From: Hyphomicrobiales bacterium
GTDB lineage: Bacteria > Pseudomonadota > Alphaproteobacteria > Rhizobiales > Xanthobacteraceae
Length of the DNA: 5,407 nucleotides
NCBI GenBank assembly: GCA_021730825.1
Contig: JAKFYO010000277.1
Location: 1-5,407 of the forward strand
Reading direction: 5' to 3'
A program made the translations under genes and the position numbers. Positions 4,530 through 5,407 of this stretch are shown here, piece after piece. Under the pieces are notes generated by a model. The model saw nothing but the letters and a program-made list of their open reading frames with translations, was not told the DNA's origin and made no database searches. Position 1 is the stretch's first letter. Every line of letters starts with the position of its first letter.

Positions 4530-5407
4530 TTACGCCGCCTTCTTCTTCGGCTGCACCAGCTTGCGGTTCACGAGCACTTCCGCGATCTGGATCGCGTTCA
4601 GCGCGGCACCCTTGCGCAGGTTGTCCGATACGCACCAGAACGCGAGACCGTTCTTCACGGTCTTGTCCTCGCGGATGCGCGAGATGTAAGTTGCGTCCTC
4701 GCCAGTCGCTTCGAACGGCGTGATGTAGCCGCCCGGCTCGCGCTTATCGATGACGAGTAGACCCGGCGCCTCACGCAGGATGTCACGCGCCTGATCGGCG
4801 GAGATCGGGTTTTCGAATTCGACGTTCACCGCTTCGGAATGGCCGACGAACACCGGCACGCGCACGCAGGTCGCGGTCAGATCGATCGCGGGATCCAAGA
4901 TCTTCTTGGTCTCGACCGTCATCTTCCACTCTTCCTTCGTGAAGCCGTCTTCCATGAAGACGTCGATGTGCGGGATCACGTTGAAGGCGATGCGCTTCGG
5001 AAACTTCTCCGGCTCAGAGGTGTCGTTCACGTAGATCGCGCGCGTCTGGTTGAAGAGTTCATCCATCGCGTCTTTGCCGGCACCCGACACCGACTGATAG
5101 GTCGAGACCACGACGCGCTTGATCTTCGCGGCATCGTGCAGAGGCTTCAGCGCGACCACGAGCTGCGCGGTCGAGCAGTTCGGGTTCGCGATGATGTTCT
5201 TCTTCGTGTAGCCGGTGATCGCATCGGCATTCACTTCCGGGACGATCAGCGGCACATCGTTGTCGTAACGCCAGCACGACGAGTTATCGATCACGACGCA
5301 GCCGGCAGCACCGATCTTCGGCGAGTACTCCTTCGAGACCGACGAGCCCGCCGACATCAGGCAGATGTCGGTGTCGCTAAAATCGTAGTGTTCGAGCGCC
5401 TTGCATT
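4530..5407 (-). CDS. asd: Aspartate-semialdehyde dehydrogenase, 5' end off the window (partial)
   Basis: About 292 C-terminal residues are visible; the family is usually about 340 long, so roughly the first 50, including the NADP-binding GxxGxxG loop, lie beyond the right edge. The frame is open to the edge, the first visible codons reading CKALEHYDFSDTDICLMSAG. The enzyme reduces L-aspartyl-4-phosphate to the semialdehyde on the way to lysine/diaminopimelate, threonine and methionine. The catalytic cysteine is in ANPNCSTAQL (codon 5175-5177). Substrate-binding arginine and the active-site histidine lie in CVRVPVFVGHSEAVNVE (histidine codon 4839-4841), and STYQSVSGAGKDAMDEL is the usual Gln/Ser/Gly segment. 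An internal ATG at 5357 is not the true start, because conserved residues continue upstream. The stop is five bases from repeat copy 2. The C-terminus ends in a short lysine-rich tail. Confidence 0.96.
   Translation of the reverse strand, partial: CKALEHYDFSDTDICLMSAGSSVSKEYSPKIGAAGCVVIDNSSCWRYDNDVPLIVPEVNADAITGYTKKNIIANPNCSTAQLVVALKPLHDAAKIKRVVVSTYQSVSGAGKDAMDELFNQTRAIYVNDTSEPEKFPKRIAFNVIPHIDVFMEDGFTKEEWKMTVETKKILDPAIDLTATCVRVPVFVGHSEAVNVEFENPISADQARDILREAPGLLVIDKREPGGYITPFEATGEDATYISRIREDKTVKNGLAFWCVSDNLRKGAALNAIQIAEVLVNRKLVQPKKKAA

Overview
The window looks like chromosomal DNA from an alphaproteobacterium of the order Hyphomicrobiales (Rhizobiales), most like the Bradyrhizobium/Rhodopseudomonas/Afipia group. 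This rests on the high G+C, the sdhC-sdhD order and protein style, an alphaproteobacterial-type aspartate-semialdehyde dehydrogenase, and palindromic repeats built on ATTCCGG/CCGGAAT like those I recall from that group. No database search was possible. I see no phage, transposase, plasmid, CRISPR or toxin-antitoxin genes. The content is core and central-carbon metabolism.

Layout, left to right. (1) 1-429, minus strand: the start of sdhD (partial) and all of sdhC, the membrane anchor of succinate dehydrogenase. The rest of the sdh operon would lie off the left edge. (2) 430-646: a divergent control region with a plausible sdhC promoter and a dyad that fits a LysR-type operator. (3) 647-1537, plus strand: a LysR-family regulator. 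(4) 1543-1645: a four-arm palindromic repeat between convergent genes. (5) 1650-3607, minus strand: a two-gene operon, a CitE/malyl-CoA-lyase-like protein followed, with an ATGA overlap, by a double-hotdog MaoC protein resembling mesaconyl-CoA (2-methylfumaryl-CoA) hydratase. (6) 3608-3729: a compact divergent promoter region. (7) 3730-4404, plus strand: a beta-class carbonic anhydrase. (8) 4412-4525: a second copy of the four-arm repeat, inverted relative to the first. (9) 4530-5407, minus strand: asd, aspartate-semialdehyde dehydrogenase, missing its N-terminus at the right edge.

How the genes may work together. Mesaconyl-CoA hydratase and malyl-CoA lyase/thioesterase-type enzymes belong to the ethylmalonyl-CoA pathway and related C4/C5 dicarboxylyl-CoA routes. 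These deliver glyoxylate or malate and feed succinate into the TCA cycle, where succinate dehydrogenase acts. Carbonic anhydrase interconverts CO2 and bicarbonate, the substrates of the carboxylases in such pathways. A shared role is therefore plausible, but it is inferred from adjacency.

I found no clearly new protein system. The most interesting signals are in non-coding DNA. The two four-arm repeats face each other and bracket the hydratase/lyase/carbonic-anhydrase segment. One of their hairpins keeps its shape, including a one-base bulge, despite different stem sequences. A T-N11-A dyad sits at about the expected LysR-type position upstream of the predicted sdhC promoter.
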